From Mycobacterium sp. (GTDB taxonomy: Bacteria; Actinomycetota; Actinomycetes; Mycobacteriales; Mycobacteriaceae): a DNA stretch of 41,827 bases. Of the stretch, positions 25,598 to 33,505 are shown in pieces; position 1 is the stretch's first letter, and each line of letters begins with the position of its first letter. The stretch lies in NCBI GenBank assembly GCA_003987775.1, contig RXJD01000081.1, positions 1-41,827 on the forward strand, in the 5' to 3' direction. The notes beneath the pieces were generated by a model that worked only from the letters and a program-made list of their open reading frames with translations, had not been told where the DNA came from and made no database searches. The translations under genes and the position numbers were made by a program.

Positions 25598-26776
25598 TCA
25601 GGACCGGCTGGTCAGGATGGACAGTGCGATCGCGGTGATCTCATCGGCAACCCCGGAATAGCGGGTGAGATGCCATGTGCGAGCGACGTCTTCGATAAAA
25701 CTGATTGCCGCGGCGACCAACAGCCGGCCCTCGACGACGGTCGGGGCGGGGATCAGATCGATCCACACCGACTCACGGTCAGCCTGGTTACGCAGGTAGC
25801 TCTCCCGCACTTCGGGGGATGCGTAGGACAACTCTGTGACGCAGACCGCCACCAGATCCGGCGCGTCCAGACTGATCCGGACATGGCCCTCCACCAGCCG
25901 CCGTAGACGTTGCGCCGCTTCCGATTCCGCGCGCAACGCGCGGATGGCCTCCAGGCTGCGCCACTCGTCGAGGCGGCGGATCAGCGCATCGAGGATCGCC
26001 TGCTTCGAGGAGAAGGAACGGTACAGTCCCGGGCCGGCGATACCGGCGCCCTTGGCGATCTCGCTGGTGCTGACCGCGGGATATCCCTGCGCGCGAAACA
26101 GCCGCGCGCCGGTGGCCAGCAGCGTTTCATAACGCGAGAACAACACGTCCACAACGGTGTCGGCCTCGAGCGGTTGCAGCCCGGCGACCGGAGGTGTCCG
26201 CGCCGCAGCCATACAGGCGTCATAGAGCAGGGTTCTGAGGTCCTCGGCGGGCAGTGTCAGATTGTGCCGGCCCAGGCTCGTCAGGGTGCTGGACACCGCC
26301 CAAGCCCGCAGCTCGGAATGCCGCGGGCTCAGTCCGGGTACCTCCAGCAGGACGCTTTCGCGCATGCCGGCGACGATCGCGTTGATTCGCCGGCGCACCT
26401 GAGCGCGGTCATCTTCGTTCAGATACCGAGCTTCTCGCTGCCACAGCACCGTCAGCACCCGGGAAGCCACGGCCGCGGCGATCAGATCTGGCAGGTCGAT
26501 GCCCAACGGCCGGGGCTCGGGCTCTGACTCACCATCGCTGAGCCGGCGCGCACTCTGGTACTGATCTTGTCCGGTCCGGATCGCCTCGGCGAGCAGGGCC
26601 TGCTTGTTGTCGTAATGCCGGTACAGCGCGCGGGCGGTGACGCCGGCCGCCTCCGCGATGTCCTCCAGCTTGACCGAATGGAAACCACGGTCGATGAACA
26701 GGCGGACAGCCTGGTCGAGGATCTGCTGCTTACGGTCTTTGGGTCGGCGGCGCACGGGCTGGACGGCGGTCTCCAT
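25598..26776 (-). CDS. mce3R: Double-TetR repressor Mce3R (Rv1963c-like)
   Basis: Regulator of 392 aa (about 406 in M. tuberculosis) made of two TetR units in one chain. The first helix-turn-helix lies at about 13-60 ([19 protein letters not shown]), the second at about 214-262 ([19 protein letters not shown]); each is followed by a helical ligand/dimer domain. In M. tuberculosis Mce3R represses mce3, the echA13/fadE genes and the mel genes; lipids are suspected ligands. Start ATG 26776, with AAAGGGG 9 bases upstream; a TTG codon sits just before it. It follows the NTF2-like gene by 55 bp on the same strand and is probably in its operon, under element C. Confidence 0.92.
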   Translation of the reverse strand: METAVQPVRRRPKDRKQQILDQAVRLFIDRGFHSVKLEDIAEAAGVTARALYRHYDNKQALLAEAIRTGQDQYQSARRLSDGESEPEPRPLGIDLPDLIAAAVASRVLTVLWQREARYLNEDDRAQVRRRINAIVAGMRESVLLEVPGLSPRHSELRAWAVSSTLTSLGRHNLTLPAEDLRTLLYDACMAAARTPPVAGLQPLEADTVVDVLFSRYETLLATGARLFRAQGYPAVSTSEIAKGAGIAGPGLYRSFSSKQAILDALIRRLDEWRSLEAIRALRAESEAAQRLRRLVEGHVRISLDAPDLVAVCVTELSYASPEVRESYLRNQADRESVWIDLIPAPTVVEGRLLVAAAISFIEDVARTWHLTRYSGVADEITAIALSILTSRS

Positions 26777-26831
26777 CAAGCCGAACCCCTTTCTGCGCCG
26801 CGGGACTTCAATCCTGCCAGAGAAGTATCGC

Positions 26832-27224
26832 CTAGAGCCGCAGGCCGCTCTGAGACTCGAAGTCCGCCAGGTCGAAGTAGTCGCTGAAGCGGGTGATCCT
26901 GCCGCCCTTCACTTCGAAAACGCCGGTGACCGGCAGTACGACTTTGCGACCGTCGTTCATGGTGAAGTAGTCGATGCGTTCGGCGAGCACCAGGCCCGGC
27001 GCGGCCGCCAGCGACACGATGTCCAGTTTGGCAGCCGAGAACGCGTCCAGGAATCCTTGGAAAGCGGCGCGGATTCCGTCGATGCCCTCGATCGGCTGGA
27101 CCGGCACATTGTGGTAGACGGCGTCTTGGGCGAAGCCGCTGCAGATGGTGTCGAGGTTGCGCGACTCCCAGGATCCGAGGAAGTCACGGACCAGCCGCTC
27201 GCTGATCTCCGTTGTGTCGGTCAT
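26832..27224 (-). CDS. NTF2/SnoaL-like protein upstream of mce3R
   Basis: Small cone-fold protein of 130 aa. [34 protein letters not shown] and the later [18 protein letters not shown]-like ending fit the limonene-epoxide-hydrolase/SnoaL group. Members may act on epoxides or steroid and polyketide intermediates; the exact reaction is open. The likely start is ATG 27224, because TATCTT on the minus strand ends exactly 6 bases before it, giving a leaderless transcript; an ATG at 27239 would add five residues but covers this box. It is probably cotranscribed with mce3R. I do not recall this gene beside mce3R in M. tuberculosis. Confidence 0.8.
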   Translation of the reverse strand: MTDTTEISERLVRDFLGSWESRNLDTICSGFAQDAVYHNVPVQPIEGIDGIRAAFQGFLDAFSAAKLDIVSLAAAPGLVLAERIDYFTMNDGRKVVLPVTGVFEVKGGRITRFSDYFDLADFESQSGLRL

Positions 27225-27227
27225 AAT

Positions 27228-27316
27228 CTCAAGATACATCAGCAGGGCAGAAACGGTCTATCACTTGCGGTTACGCCTCTTGTCGTCCCAATCCTAATGG
27301 TATTGGCTGTAGACTT
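27228..27316 (+). promoter_or_regulatory. Degenerate element C, candidate third Mce3R operator
   Basis: The three blocks of elements A and B recur in weaker form: CAAGATAC at 27230-27237 (8 of 10 of block 1), a CTTGcGGTTA segment near 27265-27274 (block 2, poor), and GTATTGGCTGTAGACTTAT at 27300-27318 (block 3, like GTATTGGCTATGGACAT). Blocks 2 and 3 keep their spacing; block 1 is shifted by one base. It lies immediately before the NTF2-like gene and so upstream of mce3R, which suggests autoregulation. Confidence 0.45.
27231..27236 (-). promoter_or_regulatory. Candidate -10 box for the NTF2-like/mce3R operon
   Basis: The minus strand reads TATCTT, matching TANNNT, followed by 6 bases and then the ATG at 27224, as expected for a leaderless mycobacterial transcript. 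The box is part of block 1 of element C. The rest of the 191-bp gap up to 27415 holds element C and no gene. Confidence 0.45.
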
Positions 27317-27415
27317 ATGCTTGCGCAGTGCATCGCGCCGAGCCTGCAACCCAGCAGTGCACGTGCGAGTAGGGCCGCCCAATCTCTTGGCCGGGCACCG
27401 CAGACGCATTGAGCC

Positions 27416-28594
27416 TCACCCCAAGTCGGGCACGCTGGCCAGTCGCACATACGCCGATGCGGCCTCCGCGCGGTTGGTCGCATTCAGCTTGCGCAGCACC
27501 CTTTTGACGTGTGACTTGACCGTGCCCGCAGAGATCACCAGCTCATCGGCGATCTGCTGGTTGGTGCGACCGGCCGCCATCAGTCGCAACACCTCCACTT
27601 CGCGACGGGTCAGCATCGCCATCACCCGCGTCTGTACCTCAGCCAAAGACCTTGCGGCGGGGCTTCGTTCGACCGGTTCGATCTTGCGCAGATCCAAATC
27701 CGCGTCCTGCATAGCACGGGCAGCTTCGTCAGCCGAGGCCAGCGCGCGCAGCACTTCGGCGTGCTGGCGGCGCATGCGCTCCAGCAATACCGTGCGCTCG
27801 TAGGCATAACCGAACCCTTCGGCGAAAGCCCACACCGTGTCGCGATCGATCTCGTCGACAATGCGCCCGGAGTAGAGCCGGTCGGCATGCAGGAACCCGA
27901 TCACCTTGCCCGTCGGCATCACCGGTGCGGCCACGTAGGAGTGCGTGAGCGAGAAGTCGACGATCGGCCGGTTCACCCGCGGATCGTTACGAGCGTCGCG
28001 CACGATGGCGGGCGCGTGCCGGCGGATCATCTGCGTCTCGATCAACATGTGATCCAGCGGCGGCGCCACCGACTGCGCGAAGGCCACCATCTTCTCCGCA
28101 CCAGTCGTGTCCTCACCGAAGTAGGCCGACTCCATGACCATTCGCCCTTCGTGCACACGAAACAGCACGGCGCGGTCGAATCCGCACGACTCCACCAGCT
28201 CGCGCGGCGCGCGGTCGACGATGGTCGCCACATCGTCGACTGCGCGCAATTTGCTCAACGCCTCCTGCACGGCCAACAGCGCGAAAGTCCGCCGCTTGGC
28301 ACCGTCCTCGATCAACTCCCGCTCCAGGGCGCACAAGTCCAGCAGCGATTCCAGCGCATCGGTTGCGGTCTCGCGCCCGATCGCCTCGAGCGCAGTGCGA
28401 ACAGCCGCGGCCTTGGCGTCGATGGCTTCGGCGACCACCGCCAGCGGGTCATCGGTGGGGTCGACCCCGCAGCCGTCGAACGCATCGCGGTAACGGCGGG
28501 CGGCGTCAGTCTCCCGCACCGGGTGCGAGCGCCACCCGGGGTGGTCTCCATCGGCCAGAGTTCCGAGAACCTGGTCATCGATCACGGTGCTCAC
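27416..28594 (-). CDS. GAF-domain LuxR-family transcriptional regulator
   Basis: Regulator of 392 aa. An N-terminal helical part (to about 110) is followed by a GAF-like sensor domain (about 120-280; [41 protein letters not shown]), then a C-terminal LuxR helix-turn-helix (about 325-385) with [36 protein letters not shown]. No receiver domain or phospho-acceptor is seen, so it should respond to a small ligand or redox state. Start GTG 28594 with GGGAGGA close upstream; a GTG at 28585 is also possible. It diverges from the P450 gene with 116 bp between them and probably controls it. Confidence 0.82.
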   Translation of the reverse strand: MSTVIDDQVLGTLADGDHPGWRSHPVRETDAARRYRDAFDGCGVDPTDDPLAVVAEAIDAKAAAVRTALEAIGRETATDALESLLDLCALERELIEDGAKRRTFALLAVQEALSKLRAVDDVATIVDRAPRELVESCGFDRAVLFRVHEGRMVMESAYFGEDTTGAEKMVAFAQSVAPPLDHMLIETQMIRRHAPAIVRDARNDPRVNRPIVDFSLTHSYVAAPVMPTGKVIGFLHADRLYSGRIVDEIDRDTVWAFAEGFGYAYERTVLLERMRRQHAEVLRALASADEAARAMQDADLDLRKIEPVERSPAARSLAEVQTRVMAMLTRREVEVLRLMAAGRTNQQIADELVISAGTVKSHVKRVLRKLNATNRAEAASAYVRLASVPDLG

Positions 28595-28635
28595 TGTCCT
28601 CCCGGAAGTGGACTGGCGCGAGAGAATCCGGAAAT

Positions 28636-28653
28636 TGCCCTCCTACGGGGGCA
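28636..28653. promoter_or_regulatory. Inverted repeat between the LuxR-type and P450 genes
   Basis: TGCCC, 8 bases, GGGCA form an 18-bp imperfect palindrome in the 116-bp divergent gap. A further CGGGGG repeat lies about 25 bases on. Its size and place suit an operator for the dimeric LuxR-type regulator, but in GC-rich DNA such a match can arise by chance. Confidence 0.3.
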
Positions 28654-28710
28654 GGAGTCCTCTCCATCGGGGGATCGCTTTGCCACCGCCGCTGCCCGAA
28701 GCTGATCGAC

Positions 28711-29955
28711 ATGTCTTTCACGACCGTCCCCGCCATCGAACTGCTCACCACACCCGAGGGCATCGCCAACCCGTATCCGCTGTATGACCAGCTCCGTGCA
28801 CTGTCTCCCGTTGCGGGATACCGGGATTGGCCGCCGGGGACGGTGCCCGGGGCAGACGAGCCCGTCACTGCGTGGGCCCTGTTCCGTTACGACCAGGTCC
28901 ACGCGGCGGCACGCGACAGCACCACATTCTCCTCGCGGGATCCGCTGCAGGAGGCCTCGTCAGCGCCCAGCCTGATGCTGGTCAACACCGATCCGCCCAA
29001 GCATGAGGTGGAGCGCAAACTGGTGAGCCAGGCATTCTCGCCGCGGCGCGTTAAACGTCTCGAGGGCTGGTTGGGCGAGTTGGTCCCGCGCCTGCTCGAC
29101 GCTCTCGGAGCCGGCGAGGTGGACGTGATGGAATTCGCCGCGGAGGTCCCCACCCGGGCCATGGTTCGACTGCTCGGCTTGCCCGACGGCGACCACGTAC
29201 GGTTCCGGCGCTGGGCCAACGCGTTCATGCTGTCGTCGACGCTGACGCCGCAGGAGCGCATGGCGAGCAACGAGGAGATGGTGGCGACGTTCGCCACGCG
29301 ACTTGCCGAGCACACGGCCCGGTTGGCACAGTGGCCGTCCGGAGCCGATGGCGAGGACGTGGAAGACGCCGAAGATCTGATCTCCGCCCTGCTGCGCGCC
29401 GAGGTCGACGGGCAACGGCTCACGCCGGAGGAAATCGTGCGCTTCTGCGTGACGCTGGTGGTCGCGGGCAGCGAAACCACCACCTTCCTCATCGGCAACC
29501 TGTTGCACGCCCTTGCGCGAGAACCTCACGTGCAGAAGCGGGTTCGCGCCGACCGCGCACTACTCAACATCTTCATCGAAGAGACGATGCGGCTCGACGG
29601 ACCACCGCAACGTCTCTTCCGCATCGCCACCCGCGACGTGGAGATCGACGGCAAGTCGATCCGTGCGGGGGACTGGGTGGCGCTGTTCTTCGGTTCGGCC
29701 AACCGCGATCCCGCGGTGTTTCCCGACCCCGACCGCCTCGACATCGACCGGCCCAACATTCGCCAGCAGCTGTCACTCGGTCACGGACTGCACTTCTGCC
29801 TCGGCGCAGCGCTGGCCAGGCTGGAGGTCATGTCGGTGCTCAACGCCGTACTGGATCGCTATTCGACCATCACGCTGACCGACGACCCCGGCACCAAGCA
29901 GACCGCCAGTCTGCTGACACACGCGTATGTCCGCCTGCCCCTTCACCTTTCATGA
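28711..29955 (+). CDS. Cytochrome P450
   Basis: Class I-type bacterial P450 of 414 aa. The I-helix is VVAGSETTTFL (about 250-260), the K-helix ExxR is EETMR (about 290), and the heme loop is LGHGLHFCLGAALARLE with the cysteine ligand near residue 365. There is no membrane anchor or fused reductase, and no ferredoxin gene adjoins it, so electrons must come from elsewhere. The open frame continues 116 codons upstream, but the ATG at 28711 begins the homologous part (MSFTTVPAIELL, NPYPLYDQLR). It is linked by an ATGA overlap to the following NTF2-like gene, an arrangement that suggests hydroxylation or epoxidation followed by a second step. The CYP family is not assigned. Confidence 0.92.
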   Translation: MSFTTVPAIELLTTPEGIANPYPLYDQLRALSPVAGYRDWPPGTVPGADEPVTAWALFRYDQVHAAARDSTTFSSRDPLQEASSAPSLMLVNTDPPKHEVERKLVSQAFSPRRVKRLEGWLGELVPRLLDALGAGEVDVMEFAAEVPTRAMVRLLGLPDGDHVRFRRWANAFMLSSTLTPQERMASNEEMVATFATRLAEHTARLAQWPSGADGEDVEDAEDLISALLRAEVDGQRLTPEEIVRFCVTLVVAGSETTTFLIGNLLHALAREPHVQKRVRADRALLNIFIEETMRLDGPPQRLFRIATRDVEIDGKSIRAGDWVALFFGSANRDPAVFPDPDRLDIDRPNIRQQLSLGHGLHFCLGAALARLEVMSVLNAVLDRYSTITLTDDPGTKQTASLLTHAYVRLPLHLS

Positions 29956-30356
29956 CGAACGCCGCACGCAACATCGCAGCGACCAAGGCGGTTTACGCCG
30001 CGGTTCCGGCGGGCGACCTGCAGACTGCGCTGGCCCACCTGGATCCCGAGGTCCGCATCACCTACTACGGCACCGAAAGCATCCCGTATGCCGGCGAGTA
30101 TCGGGGCATCGACGAAGCGGTGACGTTCTTCACCACGGTCGGTCAGCACATCGAGATCGTCGAGATGCAGGCATGGAAGTTCATCGCCGAAGGTGACGAC
30201 CTGGCCGCCTGGGGACGCCAGCGGTTCCGCCGGCTTGCCACCGGACACGAATGGGAGTCGGAGTTCGCCCACATCATCACCCTGCGCGACGGTCGCTGGC
30301 TGCACTTCCGTGACTTCATGAACTCGGCGCTCACATTGCAAGCGTTCACCTCATGA
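29952..30356 (+). CDS. NTF2/SnoaL-like protein coupled to the P450
   Basis: Protein of 134 aa with the SnoaL-like pattern: VYAAVPAGDLQTALAHLDPEVRITYYG near the start, then IPYAGEYRGIDEAVTFFTTVG, then EFAHIITLRDGRWLHFRDFMNS. Trp, Tyr and Asp residues in these places line the pocket in this fold. It starts at 29952 by a 4-base overlap with the P450 stop, so the pair is translated together. It may hydrate or isomerise the P450 product, or simply bind it. It is not closely alike in sequence to the other two NTF2-like proteins of the window by eye. Confidence 0.82.
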   Translation: MTNAARNIAATKAVYAAVPAGDLQTALAHLDPEVRITYYGTESIPYAGEYRGIDEAVTFFTTVGQHIEIVEMQAWKFIAEGDDLAAWGRQRFRRLATGHEWESEFAHIITLRDGRWLHFRDFMNSALTLQAFTS

Positions 30357-30375
30357 TCTGCCAGATTCCGATATC

Positions 30376-30463
30376 AGCAAGATACATGCTTGCAGATAAT
30401 CAGTGTTTTGCTTGGTAATTTGCCGTACGTCATGCGAAATATGAGCGTATCGTCTATGGACAT
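30376..30463 (+). promoter_or_regulatory. Composite 88-bp element B, candidate Mce3R operator (mce3)
   Basis: Copy of element A in plus orientation, with AGCAAGATAC at 30376-30385, TTTTGCTTGGTAATT at 30406-30420 and GCGTATCGTCTATGGACAT at 30445-30463. Block 1 continues as GCAAG-N7-CTTGC, a small inverted repeat. The spacers differ from A while the blocks do not, as expected for protein contacts selected across about eight helical turns. Its downstream end lies 72 bases before the yrbE3A ATG. Confidence 0.65.
30448..30453 (+). promoter_or_regulatory. Candidate -10 box for the mce3 operon
   Basis: TATCGT fits TANNNT and lies inside block 3 of element B. Transcription would begin near 30460, just before the ATG of the short leader frame at 30462 and about 76 bases before yrbE3A. 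No clear -35 is seen; the promoter may depend on context or on loss of repressor. Confidence 0.35.
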
Positions 30464-30542
30464 GAGCGCTGCGTTCCGCGTACCCTCGCGGATGTCACAC
30501 GTCCACTTCGATCAGCCCGGGGGGTGCGCGGCGACATGGTGA
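30462..30542 (+). CDS. Possible 26-aa leader peptide before yrbE3A
   Basis: An open frame starts with ATG at the last bases of element B (MSAAFRVPSRMSHV...) and ends with TGA at 30540-30542, so its stop overlaps the first codons of yrbE3A. If transcription starts near 30460 it would be an almost leaderless upstream frame and could couple translation into yrbE3A, whose own ribosome binding site is weak. There is no sequence homology I recognise. It may equally be chance. Confidence 0.3.
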   Translation: MSAAFRVPSRMSHVHFDQPGGCAATW

Positions 30543-31309
30543 TCGCGATCGGCCAAGCGGCCAAACCGGTCCGCGCGATCGGCGATTTCTTCGCGATTTC
30601 CCTGGATACGTTCCTGGCCACCTTCCGTGCGCCGTTCGCCTGGCGCGAGTACCTGCTGCAGTGCTGGTTCGTCGCGCGGGTATCGACCCTGCCCGGCATC
30701 CTGATGACCATCCCGTGGGCCGTCATTTCGGGATTCCTCTTCAACGTATTGCTGACCGACATCGGCGCCGCCGACTTCTCTGGCACCGGATGCGCGATCT
30801 TCACCGTGGACCAGAGCGCCCCGATCGTCACCGTCCTGGTCGTCGCCGGCGCCGGATCCACCGCCATGTGTGCCGATCTGGGGGCCCGCACCATCCGGGA
30901 GGAACTCGACGCGCTGCGGGTGATGGGTATCAATCCGATTCAGGCACTTGCGGTTCCCCGCGTGCTGGCGGCCACCACCATCTCGCTGGCCCTCAGTTCG
31001 ATCGTGACTGCGACAGGATTGATCGGAGCCTTCTTCTGCTCGGTGTTCCTCATGCACGTATCGGCGGGCGCCTGGGTGAGCGGACTCACCACCCTGACCC
31101 ACACCATCGACGTGATCATCTCGATGATCAAGGCGACGCTGTTCGGCCTGATGGCAGGACTGATCGCCTGCTACAAGGGCATGTCGGTAGGCGGCGGCCC
31201 CGCCGGCGTGGGGCGTGCGGTCAACGAGACGGTGGTGTTCGCCTTCATCGTCCTGTTCGTCATCAACATCATCGTCACCGCAGTCGGCATGCCGTTCATG
31301 GTGTCGTGA
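30536..31309 (+). CDS. yrbE3A: Mce3 permease subunit YrbE3A
   Basis: Integral membrane MlaE-type permease of 257 aa (265 in M. tuberculosis), one of the two subunits of the Mce3 ABC-like lipid importer in the inner membrane. Five to six hydrophobic helices are seen; the conserved EELDALRVMGINPIQAL loop near 125-142 is the MlaE signature thought to contact the ATPase (MceG, encoded elsewhere). Segments such as FAWREYLLQCWFVARVSTLP are nearly the same as the M. tuberculosis protein as I recall it. Start is ATG 30536; GTG 30524 is possible. The gene is the first full gene of the operon under element B. Confidence 0.94.
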   Translation: MVIAIGQAAKPVRAIGDFFAISLDTFLATFRAPFAWREYLLQCWFVARVSTLPGILMTIPWAVISGFLFNVLLTDIGAADFSGTGCAIFTVDQSAPIVTVLVVAGAGSTAMCADLGARTIREELDALRVMGINPIQALAVPRVLAATTISLALSSIVTATGLIGAFFCSVFLMHVSAGAWVSGLTTLTHTIDVIISMIKATLFGLMAGLIACYKGMSVGGGPAGVGRAVNETVVFAFIVLFVINIIVTAVGMPFMVS

Positions 31310-31313
31310 GATC

Positions 31314-32129
31314 ATGACAATGACGCAAAGCGTTGCAGCCGAATGGAATCGGCTGGGAGCACAGATGCGGTTCTACGTCAGCACCCTGACAGGGATCCCC
31401 GATGCCATACTGCACTACCGGGGCGAACTACTGCGCGTGATCGCGCAGATGGGTTTAGGTGTCGGCACACTCGCGGTGATCGGCGGAACGGTCGTCATCG
31501 TCGGTTTCCTGGCGATGACCACCGGCGCAATCGTTGCGGTGCAGGGCTACAACCAGTTCGCATCGGTGGGGGTGGAGGCCCTTACCGGTTTCGCGTCCGC
31601 CTTCTTCAACACCCGCGAGATCCAGCCGGGAACCGTGATGGTCGCACTGGCGGCCACCGTCGGTGCCGGTGCCACGGCGCAGTTGGGCGCCATGCGGATC
31701 AACGAGGAGATCGACGCGCTCGAGGTGATCGGCATCCGCAGCGTCAGCTACCTGGCCAGCACCCGGGTGCTGGCCGGCGTGGTCGTGGCAGTGCCGCTGT
31801 TCTGCGTCGGGCTGATGACGGCGTACATGGCCGCCCGGCTGGGCACCACGGCCGTCTACGGGCAGGGCTCCGGAGTCTACGACCACTACTTCAACACTTT
31901 TCTTCGTCCCACCGACGTGCTCTGGTCGTCGTTCGAGGTCGTCGTCGTGGCCCTGCTGATCATGCTGGTGTGTACCTACTACGGCTACACCGCGCACGGC
32001 GGTCCGGCGGGGGTGGGCGAGGCGGTCGGCCGGGCGGTGCGGGCCTCGATGGTCATGGCCTCGATCGCCATCGTCATCATGACGCTCGCCATCTACGGCC
32101 AGTCCCCGAACTTCCACCTCGCGAGCTAG
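31314..32129 (+). CDS. yrbE3B: Mce3 permease subunit YrbE3B
   Basis: Second MlaE-type permease subunit, 271 aa, equal to M. tuberculosis YrbE3B. Hydrophobic helices surround the signature INEEIDALEVIGIRSVSYL near 125-143, and the C-terminal helix ends YGQSPNFHLAS. It pairs with YrbE3A to form the channel through which lipid passes from the Mce protein tunnel to the cytoplasmic side. The start is ATG 31314, 4 bp after the yrbE3A stop. The longer open frame that covers it is the end of yrbE3A out of frame. Confidence 0.94.
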   Translation: MTMTQSVAAEWNRLGAQMRFYVSTLTGIPDAILHYRGELLRVIAQMGLGVGTLAVIGGTVVIVGFLAMTTGAIVAVQGYNQFASVGVEALTGFASAFFNTREIQPGTVMVALAATVGAGATAQLGAMRINEEIDALEVIGIRSVSYLASTRVLAGVVVAVPLFCVGLMTAYMAARLGTTAVYGQGSGVYDHYFNTFLRPTDVLWSSFEVVVVALLIMLVCTYYGYTAHGGPAGVGEAVGRAVRASMVMASIAIVIMTLAIYGQSPNFHLAS

Positions 32130-32133
32130 CGAC

Positions 32134-33471
32134 ATGAGCCGCGGTCCGGGTCGACACCGTCTGCACGACGGCTGGTGGACGCTGATCCTGTTGACCACCA
32201 TCGGGATTGTCGTCCTGGTGACTGCGGTGTCGTTCGACGGGACCTTGCACACGCACGTACCGGTGACATTGACCGCGGACCGCTCCGGGCTGGTGATGGA
32301 CACCGACGCCAAGGTCATGATGCGCGGCGTGCAGGTAGGCCGGGTCAGCCAGATCGCCGACGACAAATCGGGTACCCGGCTCGGCCTGCAACTCGAGCCC
32401 GATCAAATGCGTTACATCCCAGCCAATGTCGAGGCACGGATCAGTGCCACCACCGCTTTCGGCGCCAAGTTCGTCGAGTTGGTCGTGCCGCAACAGCCGA
32501 GCCGGGCACGACTGGCCGCCGGGGCGGTTCTGCACTCCACGAACGTCGCCACGGAGATCAACACCGTCTTCGAGAATGTGGTGAGCCTGCTCAACGTCAT
32601 CGACCCTCTGAAGCTCAACGCCGTGCTGACCGCGGTGGCCGACGCCGTAAGGGGACAGGGTGAGCGAATCGGCAGGGCCACCACTGATCTCAATGAAGTG
32701 CTGACGGCCCTCAACGACCGCAGCGAGAACATCCGCCGGGACTGGAAGTCGTTGAAAAACTTCTCCGACACCTATGACGCCGCCGCCCGGGACATCCTGA
32801 CCATCCTGGACGCCGCCAGCACCACCAGCACCACGATCACCCATCACGCCAAGGAGTTGGATTCCCTGCTGCTCAACGTCATCGGCCTGTCAAGCTCTGG
32901 AACCACCCTGTTGGGGAGAAGTAGGGACAATCTCGTCGCCGGAGTCAACCTTCTGGAACCGACGACCCGACTGCTGGGCAAGTACAGCCCCGAGTACACC
33001 TGCTTCCTGCAGGGCGTCACGTGGTACCTCAACAACGGCGGTTACGAGGCATGGGGCGGCGCCGACGGCCGCACACTGCAACTCGATGTCGCTCTGCTGC
33101 TGGGCAACGACCCCTACGCCTTCCCTGACAATCTGCCGTTGGTGGCCGCCAAGGGTGGCCCCGGCGGACGACCCGGATGCGGATCGCTGCCCGATGCCAG
33201 CAAGAACTTCCCGGTGCGCGAACTGGTCACCAATACCGGTTGGGGCACCGGCATCGACATCCGGCCCAATCCCGGTCTCGGACATCCGTGTTGGGCCGAC
33301 TATTTCCCGGTGACTCGCGCGGTGCCTGAGCCGCCCTCGATCCGGCAGTGCATTCCCGGCCCGGCGGTCGGCCCCAACCCGGGCGGCCCGCCATACGGTG
33401 CGGCGCTGTACGGCCCCGGGGGAGTACCGCTGTGGCCCGGGGTACCACCGGCAGCACCTGGCCCACCGTGA
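32134..33471 (+). CDS. mce3A: Mce3A
   Basis: Mce-family protein of 445 aa (about 425 in M. tuberculosis). One N-terminal membrane helix (about 15-35, LILLTTIGIVVLVTAVSF) anchors it; the MCE domain spans about 42-125 (VTLTADRSGLVMDTDAKVMMRGVQVGRV), then a long helical region to about 300 that builds the periplasmic tunnel in the Mce hexamer, and a Cys-containing C-terminal domain. The last 40 residues are proline- and glycine-rich, making this copy longer than the M. tuberculosis one. ATG 32134 follows yrbE3B by 4 bp. Confidence 0.93.
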   Translation: MSRGPGRHRLHDGWWTLILLTTIGIVVLVTAVSFDGTLHTHVPVTLTADRSGLVMDTDAKVMMRGVQVGRVSQIADDKSGTRLGLQLEPDQMRYIPANVEARISATTAFGAKFVELVVPQQPSRARLAAGAVLHSTNVATEINTVFENVVSLLNVIDPLKLNAVLTAVADAVRGQGERIGRATTDLNEVLTALNDRSENIRRDWKSLKNFSDTYDAAARDILTILDAASTTSTTITHHAKELDSLLLNVIGLSSSGTTLLGRSRDNLVAGVNLLEPTTRLLGKYSPEYTCFLQGVTWYLNNGGYEAWGGADGRTLQLDVALLLGNDPYAFPDNLPLVAAKGGPGGRPGCGSLPDASKNFPVRELVTNTGWGTGIDIRPNPGLGHPCWADYFPVTRAVPEPPSIRQCIPGPAVGPNPGGPPYGAALYGPGGVPLWPGVPPAAPGPP

Positions 33472-33505
33472 TCGGCCGAGAAACCACCAGAGCAGGAGAG
33501 CAACC

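Noticed and set aside
26821-26835. AGAAGTATCGCCTAG just upstream of mce3R, resembling CGAAGTATCTTGCTAG at the edge of element A
   Set aside because: Only the outer bases match; no block 2 or 3 follows at the proper distance, and the match lies partly inside the end of the NTF2-like gene.
28363-28710. N-terminal extension of the P450 open frame by 116 codons
   Set aside because: It runs back through the regulator gene on the other strand, is Arg-rich and low in pattern; P450 homology begins at the ATG at 28711.
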